DNA of 64,000 bases from Ornithodoros turicata (Eukaryota; Arthropoda; Arachnida; Ixodida; Argasidae), in assembly GCF_037126465.1 (NCBI RefSeq), contig NC_088204.1, positions 22,884,804-22,948,803 of the forward strand, in the 5' to 3' direction. A program made the translations under genes and the position numbers. Below, piece after piece: positions 52,427-63,075 of the stretch. A model generated the notes under the pieces. The model saw only the letters and a list, made by a program, of their open reading frames with translations, made no database searches and was not told the DNA's origin. Position 1 is the first letter of the stretch, and every line of letters begins with the position of its first letter.

Positions 52427-52686
52427 ACAGTGCAGTTCTTCTTAAAAGGTAAACCGATGTAAAAGGGAAAAAACTGTATTTTATCCCTCTTCATTCTTTT
52501 TGTGCGTGCATCTGACATTTTTCATTTTATGTAAAGCTACTGTAGAGGTAGCGAAGAAAAGGATGGGGCTCTTCGCATTTGTAAAAAAAATGCTACCCCA
52601 ATACTGAAGAAAGTAGCGAATTACAATAGCGGCTCCGAATTATGTACAGGATCCTGATAACTTTCTTTCTCGCAGCTCGTGTTGTG

Positions 52687-52790
52687 CACTAAGAAAAAAG
52701 AAAAGAAAAGAGTAAAATGGGGAGTAATTGCAGCTTCTAGCCCCTTGGACTGCAATTACTCCCCGTATAGATATTAGTCCCCTAACACCG
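52687..52790. repeat. Start of a CACTAAGAAAAAAG element and a small hairpin
   Basis: CACTAAGAAAAAAG at about 52687 matches the end of the element at 12901. It is followed by GGGGAGTAATTGCAG (52719-52733) and its exact inverse CTGCAATTACTCCCC (52750-52764) around a 16-base loop. The right end of the element is not identified. Confidence 0.6.
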
Positions 52791-53399
52791 AAATTTGCTC
52801 CCCAAGACTGCAAATCGTCACTGAACTTCGCAAATAGTCTCCCGAAAGCAATAGTCTACGTAAATATGTGTACTTTGTGAATTTGATTATATAAGACTAT
52901 ATAACTTAGATAACGTAGCAATTTTCCACCCACATAGAAGGAAAAAATAGTTAGAGGTTCTTTCTTGCGAAATTTGGACCTATGCATGTCGCAAGATTTT
53001 TTATCACATACATATCACGATTGACGGATTAATTCAAAGTACTTTCATTCATGCGCACGAATTATGTACGTGGGACCCTTAGAACAGAACGTGAAATGCA
53101 GTCCCCGTGACATTCATTTCATGCATTTAAAGGAGGTAAGAACTCCGATCTGCATGTATTTAGTTACGGGTTTAATAGATGTAATATTGTTCTTCTACGC
53201 TTCGTAATTTATTTACAATTTATTGTTCAACTCTTCTCCTTCATAACTTCTGCAGCGTTAATACAAAAACGCACTCTCTTTCGTATTCGGGCGAGTAGCC
53301 GCACCGCCGTCCAGATACCTCTATCCATCGTTACGTCATCTGAAGAATTGTAGCACCCAATCAGACGCCAACGCGGAGGTACACATAACTTATGCTTTA
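52791..53399. other. Unassigned AT-rich sequence
   Basis: No gene is recognised. AGTCCC/CTCCCC-type short motifs continue from the hairpin to about 52850. Confidence 0.4.
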
Positions 53400-53409
53400 C
53401 CCTCTTCAA

Positions 53410-53617
53410 GATGAACTTCACTACATAGCACGCTCCTAGCCAACCATCATCCCGAATGACAACCTTCTCGTCTCTGATTTGTTGAAAACGGGAGGCGTAG
53501 CCCATTTTGTAGCCGCGCATAATAGATGCCTAATAGGCTCCGCATCTCGTTATCAACAAGTCATGGGCGAGAACGTTGTCATTCGGGAAGATGGTTGGCT
53601 AGGAGCGTGCTATGTGC
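53410..53617. repeat. CACT MITE subfamily D, decayed
   Basis: GATGAACTTCACTACATAGC to GGTTGGCTAGGAGCGTGC. Inner blocks CCGAATGACAACC and CGAGAACGTTGTCATTCGGG mark subfamily D. The right terminus is replaced after GTGCTATGTG. Confidence 0.75.
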
Positions 53618-53956
53618 TGGAGATACGCACCTATCAAATTCACCTATACAAACGGTGTCACAGATAGCACGTTGAAATCGCCGTTTGGAGCCGACACAGT
53701 CGGCGGGCTCGCTTGGTACAGTTTATAGCTCCTTTAAGGTAAGGTGGGCTAACATGAGACAAATTTACAATTGAATATGAAATTTTTATTTTTCGTGTAT
53801 TTCAAAGGCCATACGCACATTCTCAGGGGTCTAGAGATTCTGACTTGTAAATGCAGAACGGACGTAGCGGGTCTAAATAAGCACAGAACAAGAAATTCAA
53901 ATATACAGATTGTCTCATCTTGCCCTGACCATTGGGACACGACGAGACATCGCGTG

Positions 53957-54193
53957 CACTCTTAAAAATGAACTTCACCACATAGCACGCTCCAAGCCAA
54001 CCATCACCCCGAATGACAACGTTCTCGCCCTAGATTTGTTGAAAACAGGAGGAGGAGCCTATTTTGTGCCCATTATGCACGGCACAAAATAGGCTCCTCC
54101 TCCCGTTTTCAATAAATCAGGGACGAGAAGGTTGTCATTCGGATGGTGGTGTGCTAGGAGCGTGCTATGTGGTGAAGTTCATTTTTAAGAGTG
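53957..54193. mobile_element. CACT palindromic MITE, subfamily D (TG/TG)
   Basis: CACTCTTAAAAATGAAC to TTCATTTTTAAGAGTG. The core is GGAGCCTATTTTGTGCC with its mirror. TG lies outside each end. Confidence 0.92.
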
Positions 54194-55360
54194 TGGGGCA
54201 AGATGAGACACGCCGTTGTAATGAACTATACAAGTTAGTTTTTGCAAGTCAAGCACCTACACAGCCCCCCCCCCCCCCCCCAATGATGTGCAATAAAACC
54301 ACACAGAAGCCGGTGCCATTTTGCTCCACCGTTCTATGTAAACAAAGCACCGCCAGTCTGATTGTCGCTGGTCGCTCACTTTTGCCTGCGCTTCTGCTTC
54401 GTTGGAAATCTCTGAAGAACAAGCATAAAGCCACCTAATAGTTGACTTATCACTTTCTAAATTACATTACATATAAATTGCATTAAATTATTTCATTAAA
54501 GTATCGCGTCTTGCCCCGTGGATATCATCGGATGCGTTATTTTTTCTGTTCAACACCGGATAACCAAAGCGCCCATATTTTTCATATATCCAGATAAATG
54601 AATAAAGGAATAGGATGTGGACTTACATTAGGAGAACAAGCCTGCGAAACGCTACGGCACACATGGCAAGAAAAGGAACTACAGAGTGTCGCGTGTATTT
54701 TGCGGGTCTTTACATTTCAGGCAGAAGTAAGCGATTTTTTTCTCTCTCTCTTCAATGCAAACACCAATCCGGACAATTCTCATGTGCAATAAAGCGGACA
54801 TGCAGAGCCACCTGTGAATAAGGTTTCAAGCGCATGGAGCAACGCGTCACCGAGACAGGTGGCGTCGAGCAAAAAATGTCGCCTCTTGTTCCGTGTCACA
54901 TCTTGCCCCACCTTACCCTACTTCCTAAACGAACTAATGTTTGTGACAATGCATTTGGTCCCCAAAAGGGGTAACATTGCTCCTTTTTTCCCTAAGAGTG
55001 TGAAGTGCTCTTATGTCCGGGAAAAGTTATCGCCACTGAAATGCTCTGCTGCTCGTTTAGTGCTGCGCGACTGTCTCTTGGTGGATGCCTAAATACAGAG
55101 GATCGGATTGCGATGGTTGAAGGCATTACTCAGGGGCCACATCTCTTGATTAATTAGACGCCGTCGTTTTGCTCGCTCTTTATTTCCGGTTGCACTACAA
55201 TGCACTGGTGTCTTTTTGAGACGGGGTAGAAAGTAAAACACCGCAGCAGCATTACGGGAGAGCCGGGAGATACATATTGCTTGAATGTTTTTCCGGCGTA
55301 CATCGTTCCCGTGCAGTGAAAGCACGCTTTACAGGAGATCGCCACGGACCGAAGTGTGAA
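54194..55360. other. Unassigned sequence with a C-run
   Basis: A run of C at 54266-54281 and AT-rich stretches. The open frames match nothing I recognise. Confidence 0.35.
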
Positions 55361-55369
55361 GCAGATTTC

Positions 55370-56070
55370 TGCGTAACGCGTTACAAGCAATTGCGTTACT
55401 GGTGACCAATTATCTTCTTAGTAGTTTTTTGAGTAATCAGTTACTTTTCTGTCAAAGTAATTTTTGGAGTAATCAATTACTTTTCGGAGTAATCGATTAC
55501 TCAGTAATTGATTACTTTTCTGACAGAATTAACTTATCTTTCGGATGTTCTGCCTCAAGTCATGGCCCTCGTGCCGTCAGCCTTTGTTATGCCTTTCTAC
55601 TACAGCAAGCGGAGGCCATTGTAATAACGTTCTGGAATTTCAGGGTCTCTCTCCCTAATCTCTTCCTCCACCACTGTACTGGCACCTGAAGCTTTGGAGG
55701 TATAGTGAGTCATGGGGAAGTACCGCGCGATGCTCTTCCACAGTCGGGTCAACGTCTTCCTGGGCGATAAATACAGTTGACGTCCAGATATACCTGTCCT
55801 ACGCGTTTTTGCTTTTGGTGTTATTGTAGCTGTTCCCAGAGTATTAATTGCTGAATACTGATGTATTTGAGTAGTGTATTAAATACATTTCATTTTCTCA
55901 GTGCCAAATAGTTTTTTTTTTCTTTTTCTGAGGCACACAAGGACGGGTATAATTTGCGTGAATGCAGAGTAACGACCGGAGTAACGCGTTACTTTTCTAC
56001 TTACTCAATTACATTTGGGGTTGAGTAATTGGTAACGGTAATCAATTACTTTTTTCGAGTAACGGGCACA
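55370..56070. mobile_element. hAT-like nonautonomous element with GTAAT/GTAAC subterminal repeats
   Basis: Both ends are dense in related motifs: GCGTAACGCGTTAC, AGTAATCAGTTACTTTT, AGTAATCGATTACTC and AGTAATTGATTACTTTTC on the left (55373-55515), and AGTAACGCGTTACTTTTC, TTGAGTAATTGG and GTAATCAATTACTTTT on the right (55980-56060). Subterminal repeats of this kind are common in hAT-superfamily nonautonomous elements. The exact termini and an 8-bp duplication are not resolved. No transposase is seen. Confidence 0.55.
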
Positions 56071-57052
56071 AGTCTGGGGTGAAGACACCTTATGCCTGAC
56101 ATTATCTAACTCTTCTGCTTGTGTAATGTATTTTGCACTGCAGGATTCGTGTTTGATTTCGCGTTAGCATTTGAAAATCGAACACTTCTAATTTTTGAAA
56201 TTTTAGACCACATTTTTCGGAGTACGGCGGTCCCGAAAAAAATTAATGGTGTGCGCTGCTGAAACTGACGGACCGAAAGTTGTCCTACGTACGCAGTGCG
56301 AATCAAAGTAACTATTATTCCTAATAGCAGACAAAATATTCTTTTCTTCACCACGAATGTCACCTCGCGAAGTGGTTTAATTTCAAGTTCCGTGTGTTCT
56401 CTGTGCTGAATCACTATGCGTGTAATAGCTCTTCATTCCTGCGAGCACAAGGGGTCCTTCTGTGCTGGGCATTATAAAATTTGGTCAAAAGTATGCAGAA
56501 CGAAATTATATTTTAAAATGTGAAACTTAGTCGCCATCGAGGTAGCTCCCTTCGGAAGCCACACACTTAGCCCAGCGCTGGTACGTTCCACTGTCCGGTA
56601 CATTTTCAGAAGCCCTGTTTGGAAGCAACAAAGAACTGCCTGGACACATCTGTCTGATTTTTCTGGTCACAACATCTGACTTACCTTTTTTTTTTTCTAG
56701 GAAAAAAAAAGAGTCGCAGAGGGTAGTCACCCTGGTGTCTCTGGTTAGGAGAAAATCGGACTAAAGCTGAAAGAAAAACGATTTGAGGATGTTCGGCAGA
56801 TTCAAACGATTGTGATGAGCTGATGTGATGTGATGAGAAGATACGCAAAAACGTTTTGGGCAGTAGAGAAACTCCTCGGTCAGTACGTGGATTCCGAACT
56901 GGATTACCTCGAAGTTTCGAACCTGTATTTGTGTTACGTGTTTAAATATAAATCAGTTCCTGATACTTTTTCATCAGTCCTCACATAACAGGCAAATCGT
57001 TAAAGCAAGTAAAATTGCAAGCCCCTCGTTTCATGCGGTATAGTCCTGTACA
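56071..57052. other. Unassigned sequence
   Basis: An open frame at 56106-56414 (minus) matches nothing I know. Nothing else is recognised. Confidence 0.35.
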
Positions 57053-57301
57053 CACTCTTAAAAATGAGCTTCAACGCATAGCACGCTCCTAGCCAACAAC
57101 CATCTCGAATGATATCATCATCTGCACTGATTTGTTGAAACCAGGAGGCGTACGCCCTTTTTGTGACACTTATGCTGTTCATAATTGTCACGAACAGGCA
57201 TACGCATCCGGTTTTTCAATAAATCGGGGCAGATAACGATATCGTTCCATATGATGGTTGGCTAGGAGCGTGCTATGCGGTGAAGTTGATTTTTAAGAGC
57301 G
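57053..57301. mobile_element. CACT palindromic MITE, subfamily A (CA/CA)
   Basis: CACTCTTAAAAATGAGC to TTGATTTTTAAGAGCG with CA outside both ends. The arms have diverged moderately (CATACGCATCCGG versus CCAGGAGGCGTACG). Confidence 0.88.
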
Positions 57302-57526
57302 CAGGATAGTCAGTGAACAAGTGAACGTTACATCTGCGAGAGCACCGTGAAACATTATCTCCCTTGTTTCGTAGAGACTGTTGTAGAAATTATAATTATT
57401 CCTAATGGACGAACTCTAATAGGACATCTTTCCATCTTCATCACTTTCTCATCCCTTCCACAAGCGCAATGGGGCAGTGTACCACCATAACGGCGGAGAA
57501 TAACGCACCACATCATCATTCCATTT

Positions 57527-57549
57527 ATGTGTGTGTGTGTGTGTGTGTG
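57527..57549. repeat. TG dinucleotide microsatellite
   Basis: About 11 GT units in a row. Confidence 0.95.
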
Positions 57550-57687
57550 GAGGGGAGGAGTGATTTTTCCTGTGTATGTGCTCTCTGAAAGCTGCTTGCA
57601 ATAATTGGTGTTGCAAAGCGCACGCTCTCACAACCCAGGCTATATACACTCAAAAAACAGAGGGTCGGGGTGTAATGACTGAATCGT

Positions 57688-57935
57688 CTCTAAACAGAAC
57701 TTCACCGCATAGCACTTCCCCACTCTTAGCGAACCACCATCCAGAAAGACACTGTTCTGCACACTTATTCATTAAAAATGGGAGGCGTACACCCTTTTTT
57801 AACACTTACGGAGTTATGCTAATTGTTCCAAAAAGGCGTACGCCCCGCACTTTCTGCAAATCGGGAATGATAAAGGTATTCTCTGTAGTGGTTGGCCTTA
57901 ACCGTGTTTTGTGAAGAAGTTATGTATTTAGAGTG
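57688..57935. repeat. CACT MITE, subfamily E
   Basis: TCTAAACAGAACTTCACCGC, AAAAATGGGAGGCGTACAC, ACTTACGGAGTTATGC, AAAAAGGCGTACGCCCC and TTATGTATTTAGAGTG give the family order. A CCCCACTCTTAG insertion interrupts the left arm. Confidence 0.75.
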
Positions 57936-57966
57936 CACCACGAACTCTCTTTAATTTCTGTTCCAG

Positions 57967-58054
57967 GTGGCCTCCTGGGAGAAGAGACCGGGTCTTGTCG
58001 CCGCTCTTCCTGCCCACTTCTTAGGCCTCATTCAACTCCAGCCACTCTTATGTG
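57967..58054 (+). CDS. Candidate internal exon, family unknown
   Basis: A strong acceptor (TTTAATTTCTGTTCCAG) and donor (GTG|GTGAGT at 58054/58055) bound 88 bases. Two frames stay open: VASWEKRPGLVAALPAHFLG then LIQLQPLLC, and GLLGEETGSCRRSSCPLLRP. I cannot choose between them, and neither matches a family that I recognise. It lies 31 bases after a MITE end. It could belong to a gene whose other exons lie in the unassigned DNA nearby. Confidence 0.28.
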
Positions 58055-58140
58055 GTGAGTATAATGCTTATGCTACCTCAGTGCTATACAGGGAGCACAT
58101 ATCTCAGTCATCGTATCTTCATATCGGTATATATCAACAA

Positions 58141-58200
58141 ACATGGGCGCCGCTAGGATTTTCTCCAGCGGGGGGGGGGGGGGGGGGGGGGCAAACCAAT
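58141..58200. repeat. Fragment of the CATGGGCG-ended family with a long G-run
   Basis: ACATGGGCGCCGCTAGGATT then TTCTCCAGCG and about 20 G (58171-58190). The start resembles the ends of 1984-2266 and 59191-59424. Confidence 0.5.
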
Positions 58201-58306
58201 GCCGGTCGGCTGAGGTGGCTGAGAGCCTCCATAATATCTCCTCTCGCTCCTTCGTTCGTTGACATATAAAGTAAGCCAATGGCCGTAGCCTGCCAAAATG
58301 TCAACC

Positions 58307-58432
58307 AATCGCGAAAGAAGATTTCGAAACACAGGCTTTCTGTTGCTACCAGTGGCTGTCGTTGCAGCTGATGGCGGATAGTCGGCACACTGCAACGTGA
58401 TTAGTGGAATTTTCATTGTTAGGTAACGTAGT
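58307..58432 (+). repeat. Dispersed repeat shared with 9590-9725
   Basis: CCAATCGCGAAAGAAGATT, GAAACACAGGCTTTCTGTTGC and GTGATTAGTGG correspond to the copy at 9590-9725. Confidence 0.6.
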
Positions 58433-58526
58433 TTTAAGTAAGCATGCTTTGTCTCTATGTGGTGCTGACTTTACGCAGAATAAAGTAGCGAACCGCTTCT
58501 TAAACCTGATACGAAGACCCTTTCTG

Positions 58527-58774
58527 CACTCTAAAAACAGAACTTCACCGTATAGCATGCTGTGCGCCAGCCATTGCCGCGGATGATAGGGTTATCGCTT
58601 TTGATTCGAGGAGAGAGGGATGCGTACGCCTTTTTGTGGCAATTACCATATATCTAAATTGCCACAAAAAGGCGTACGCCCCTCTCTCTCCTCGAATCAG
58701 AAGCGATAACCCTATCATCCGCGGCAATGGCTGGCGCACAGCATGCTACACGGTGAAGTTATGTTTTTAGAGTG
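58527..58774. mobile_element. CACT palindromic MITE, subfamily B (TG/TG)
   Basis: CACTCTAAAAACAGAAC to GTTATGTTTTTAGAGTG, arms closely matching, spacer TGGCAATTACCATATATC. TG flanks both ends. Confidence 0.92.
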
Positions 58775-59059
58775 TGGGTCCTCCTCGTGAAGTCAAGGTG
58801 GCGGGGCCCCCCTCGAATTTCATAAGGTGACGATTTCTCATTCGTGAAATGGCTGAAACTCGCCAGTAAACGAGGCAGCTACGCAGATAGCAATAGAAGC
58901 ATTAGGCACAACAACACCGCAGGAAACATGTGACTCATTTAATTCTTTCCATTGCCGGGTCGACACGACGGCGAAGTCGTAGCATGGAGTGGCGTCTGTT
59001 GCATTAAAACACTGTTACAAATTATGATGGAGAAGACGGACCCTTAGGGGATTGCGCGC

Positions 59060-59079
59060 GGGGGGGGGGGGGGGGGGGT
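59060..59079. repeat. G homopolymer run
   Basis: About 20 G in a row, followed by a short tandem duplication of TTTTGGGTCACT. Confidence 0.9.
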
Positions 59080-59190
59080 GAGCGGCGCGAGGGTTTTGGG
59101 TCACTTGGGTTTTGGGTCACTGTTTTGGATGCTTGGATTAAACGTTCGATCGCAGTTCCTGCGTTCCTCAACCAACGCATTGAATATAAG

Positions 59191-59424
59191 CATGGGCGTA
59201 CCGAGAAGGGGGCAAGGGGGGCAGTGCCCCTCCCTCTGGAGCTCCAAGGTCGCTTGTGAAAAAGTGCGTTCTCCAGTCGTTGGTCGTCATGATTATTCTC
59301 AGATGCCATAAAAGGAACCTCTAAACACCCGCACAGTCTGTAACGTCCGCTTCCAGAGAGAGAGAGCTGGTGGTGGGGGTGTAGGTTTCCCCTCCCCCTG
59401 GAAAAAATCCTGGGAACGCCCATG
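59191..59424. mobile_element. Nonautonomous element with CATGGGCGT ends, second copy
   Basis: CATGGGCGTACCGAGAAGGG to CCTGGGAACGCCCATG. The terminal inverted repeat is cleaner than in the copy at 1984-2266. No coding capacity is seen. Confidence 0.78.
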
Positions 59425-60267
59425 TATATAAGCTACTCAGAAGAAATAGTTAATGTTACGATTGCGTGACCTATAAAGTTTGGTTACCGTTACAGTCACT
59501 AAACAAATTTACTAGATGGAGATATACCCCTGACACGCGTACACTTTTCAACTCCTTTACAAAAAGACACCTAACGGAAAGGCGTTGAGTGACGTGACAC
59601 ACGGCAGAGGAGAATCTCCTCTTACGAAGCAGTCATACTGGGAAGCCGAGATCGGCGATCATCTTTGCATCTGTAAAGGCGCATGACGCCTCGAACGAAG
59701 GGCGATACGACAACAAAACTCCAGAACGAAGGCTAGACCGTGTTTTCATTTTTTCAGCTCTCGAAGTCTGCGCGCAGATATTGCAGTTGCAGAATGTTTG
59801 TTTGTAAATAAAAAAAAGAGAGGATATATTGGTGTATGTATTTTGAATTCATTGGTCGTATTGTTATGTTTACGTACGTGTAGGCTGGTTCTAATGGGAA
59901 TGTGTAGCGCGACGCTTTTGGGTATATTTTACAAACGAAACACCAAAAGGGGATCGCTCTTTCCGTGTGTCACCGGCACGAACTCCCTCCCCGAAGATGT
60001 CCTTTGCAGCTGTAAAGGAACCCTAATGGAAAGCAGTTCAAACGTGCCGGTGCGTCAGGGGTACTACTCTTGAGTTACCTCGCATTGTATTAACAAGAGT
60101 TGCTCAAGGTTGACTGCGACTCGTGCTCGAAAAAAGAAAAAAAGAGAGAGATCAGTAAATGTAGTTGGGTGAAAATCTCGGAGGACAGTATGCAATAATT
60201 TTCGAGTCAGCGGCACGTGCAGCAGCGGCAGCTATCATGGTGGTGAGCAGTGTGTCTGCATATAGCT
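59425..60267. other. Unassigned sequence
   Basis: No recognised gene or repeat. A frame at 59798-60073 has a hydrophobic segment (LNSLVVLLCLRTC) but no other support. Confidence 0.35.
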
Positions 60268-60870
60268 ATGGAACAGCGATGCACAATGAAGTTCCTTGTG
60301 AGGGAGAACATCAAACCAGCTGAGACTTTGCTAAGATTATAGGCACAGTACGGGGAACCAACGATGTCAAAAAGGAAAAGTGTATCAATGGTGCAGACAC
60401 TTTAGCGAAGAACGGGATGGTGACGAATGAATTGCATGGACATGTTCGTCCGACTGAAGTCACACCAGCACAGTCTGTAACGTCCGCATAAAACGGAGCC
60501 TTCGAGCGCGTTTGTGAGTAAAGGTGTTCCTCGATTTGCGTCGTACTCGTGCGGTGGTGCTTGCTGGCAGTAGCAACAGACATTCGGATGGGACGCGATC
60601 GCTCCAACCGAGCAAGAAAGAACTTTACGTATGACATCACGAGAAACAAGTCCGTTTGTAGCATGCGCTTCAAGAAAGGAGAAAGCCCATTTGAACAGAC
60701 AGGGAGTGAGCATCGCAGGCGTTGAGTGAGCCATCCTTCAGAACCGGCGTGGAGCAGTTCGGAACATTGCAGCCCGGCGTAACATTACCGTCGCGACTGC
60801 GGAGACAATAATTCACGAGCACATGCTCTTCCGCAAAATATGTGCAAGATGGGTTCCCCACTTGTGACCA
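60268..60870 (+). pseudogene. mariner-type transposase relic, interrupted
   Basis: The plus strand reads MEQRCTMKFLVRENIKPAET, then LLRL, a stop, AQYGEPTMSKRKVYQWCRHFSEERD (helix-turn-helix half). After about 320 bases of other sequence (about 60440-60755) it resumes with RRNITVATAETIIHEHMLFR then KICARWVPHL. The pieces align with IHRRLQAQYGDDTLRRSKAFEWCKRFRD and TLNTIIHEHLQFRKFSARWVP of the copy at 4158-4795, but it belongs to a different mariner lineage. There is no catalytic domain. The inserted part shares CACAGTCTGTAACGTCCGC with 59330-59348. Confidence 0.75.
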
Positions 60871-62844
60871 GAAGGGAACGCGTATCGTGTATACGTGTAT
60901 GTAAGATAACGATCAATGTGGTACATACCACGATAAAACAAATTTATAAGAAGTGAAGTTGCATAATGAATAAAAGCTGCATAATTGCTTAATTGAGGTG
61001 AGTCTCCACACGAAGAATTAAAGCCTCGTTTGAGTATGGCATGCTTTAAATGAATGCTGAAACATGTGCAAGAGCAGAGGCTGTAAGGAAAATGAAAAAC
61101 CTGATCGCAGTAGACTGATCGCCTGAATAAACAAACATCTGCGAGACTCAGCTCTGGAAAGAAGCAATACCGCAGAGAGAAAGTTGGAGCAGGGTCATTA
61201 AACCACCGCAAAAAGTAACTGCTGTGTCCCCGTTCTCTTATAGGCGCAGCACGGGGGGTCTTATCGCCCTTAATAACGACTAACTAATCTGCCTAGATTT
61301 TAACTTTGTTCAACAAGAAACTCTCCCTTGGGTACCAGACAGAATGTTACTTAATCGCTAGTAATTTATTGCTTCACAGCTCTTGGAAGGGGCACCATAT
61401 CCTGATTGCAAAATGCCTTCTCTAATAGCTAGACGTGCCTCTGGTAAGTTGTACCCGCACCCGCAACCCGCGGGGTTCGATCTGGATATACCCGCATTAC
61501 CAGTGAACGCATTGTGGGAGCATGGTTTTTAGGGTCTGCATGGGGAAAAGGCAGACATAGTGTAATCTGATGGCAATATTGTGAAATGACCAGCTCGTCT
61601 GCTGCGGGTTAGAGTTGGGCTGAAATGAACGAGCGGTGTCATGTAGACGGAGCAACTCCGCAGAATAAAATGTCCACATGCAGAAGCAACGGGGAACACA
61701 GGAAACGGGGAGACACTTCAACAATCTCCATCCTGGTCTGTCACCATGGAGGAGAGATTCCTAAGGAGACCGCTCACCGCATTTCCCCGCCGTAGAGAAA
61801 TGTGGGAGAAGTGACGTGAAGCGCACGTCATTCTGGGTGCTGAACCAATGGAAGCTCAAAGACGCTGTTGACCGCCATTTTGTTATGGGCAAACGAGGGA
61901 GTCGAGGAGCAAGCGTCGCGCAACACGGCGCAAATACTATGCAGGTCAGGGTTTGTTTGAGGAGGTAGCCTGCCCGTAACAAATGGCACCGGGAGAATTT
62001 CTTACTTCTCTCAGCATTGCGTCACTCGATCTCCTTAGCATTGTTTTCACCATGTCTGTGTCACTTAGAGCCAATACTGTGAAACACACCTTTCAAATAC
62101 TGAAATACACCTAAACAAAACAGCGACACACACGATTAATCACAAGGTCAGTACCATTGGATGACACGCAGGACGACTCCACGCTTGCACAGAGGGCAAG
62201 TTTACTTTGCTGGTTCACACCAGACGGTTTCTCTCCGGCGGACGGATGAAAAGTGTACTTCATTATTCTTAAGCTGAATTCGTGTACTGGAAATGTGACA
62301 TGTGTATACCAAACTTACGGGGTTATGAACGAGGCAGAGAGCGTTCCCTGAGAATCCTGAGAATCCGATTCGGGAAAATGGTGAAGAGGTGGTCCATATA
62401 CCCACGTCGCCCAGTGACATTAAAGTGCGTTCGACTTTATGAATCTTTGAGGGCTGCCATAAAGAGAACCCTCCGTCCTAGCTGAGCCTGTTAATACGTT
62501 TCAGCTAGATAATTTTCACCTTTTTGTCTTTCGGAAACGAGTGTCATTGCAGCTCCGGTTACGTGGAATGTTGTCTGCGTATTATGGCACGCAGCACGTT
62601 TGCCAGCTGTTTTTCTTCTTCTTCGACGATATTTGTCCTTTCACTGGCCAAGGAAAGACGTATCTACTTTAACTTCACGGGAGCCCACCCTTGAAATTAC
62701 ATTAGATTTGAATACTATACCAATAGGCCTATATCTCAATCAACATAATTACTCACGACACGACCGTTACTGTACTGAACACATCGCGTGGCTTCACTGG
62801 CCAGGGGTGATGACTGGTTGATTTGAATGTTATTTACGAACTAT
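60871..62844. other. Unassigned sequence
   Basis: About 2 kb without a recognised exon. The long minus-strand open frame (60813-61211) is partly antisense to the mariner relic. Confidence 0.35.
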
Positions 62845-63075
62845 CTGCCGGGATTCGAACCCGAGAGGTACCCGGGTACGAATCCGGGTGCCGGCTGTGC
62901 TGTCTGGGGTTTTTCCTGGGTTTTCCTCAGACGCTTTCAGACATATGTCAGCACAGTTCCCTTAGAAATCGTCTCAGGACGCACATTGCCCCAGGGCGTC
63001 AGTCGTGACGTTGCCCACCTTTGTGAGGCCGACAACGGCGAGCCCTTTCACCATCACCACTACCGCTACCACCTG
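62845..63075 (+). mobile_element. tRNA-derived SINE
   Basis: A B-box-like GGTACGAATCC (62875-62885, one base off the consensus) is followed by GCCGGCTGTGCTGTCTGGG, TTTTCCTGGGTTTTCC, CTCAGACGCTTTCAGACAT, CAGCACAGTTCCC, GACGTTGCCCACCTTTG and ACAACGGCGAGCCC. The tail is ACC/ACT-rich (63049-63078). An extra GGATTCGAACCCG just upstream may be a rearranged tRNA-like part. Confidence 0.88.

Noticed and set aside
12957..58774. Many short open frames on both strands with the recurring peptides GGVRLFCDNYEQH and GVRLPFSTNQGR or AYASRFQQIRADNDIIR
   Set aside because: These are translations of the palindromic MITE arms. They appear on both strands because the element is its own reverse complement, and they are frequently broken, so they do not mark a gene family.
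60813..61211. 132-codon open frame on the minus strand
   Set aside because: Its 3' part is antisense to the mariner relic; the rest has no recognised domain or splice context.
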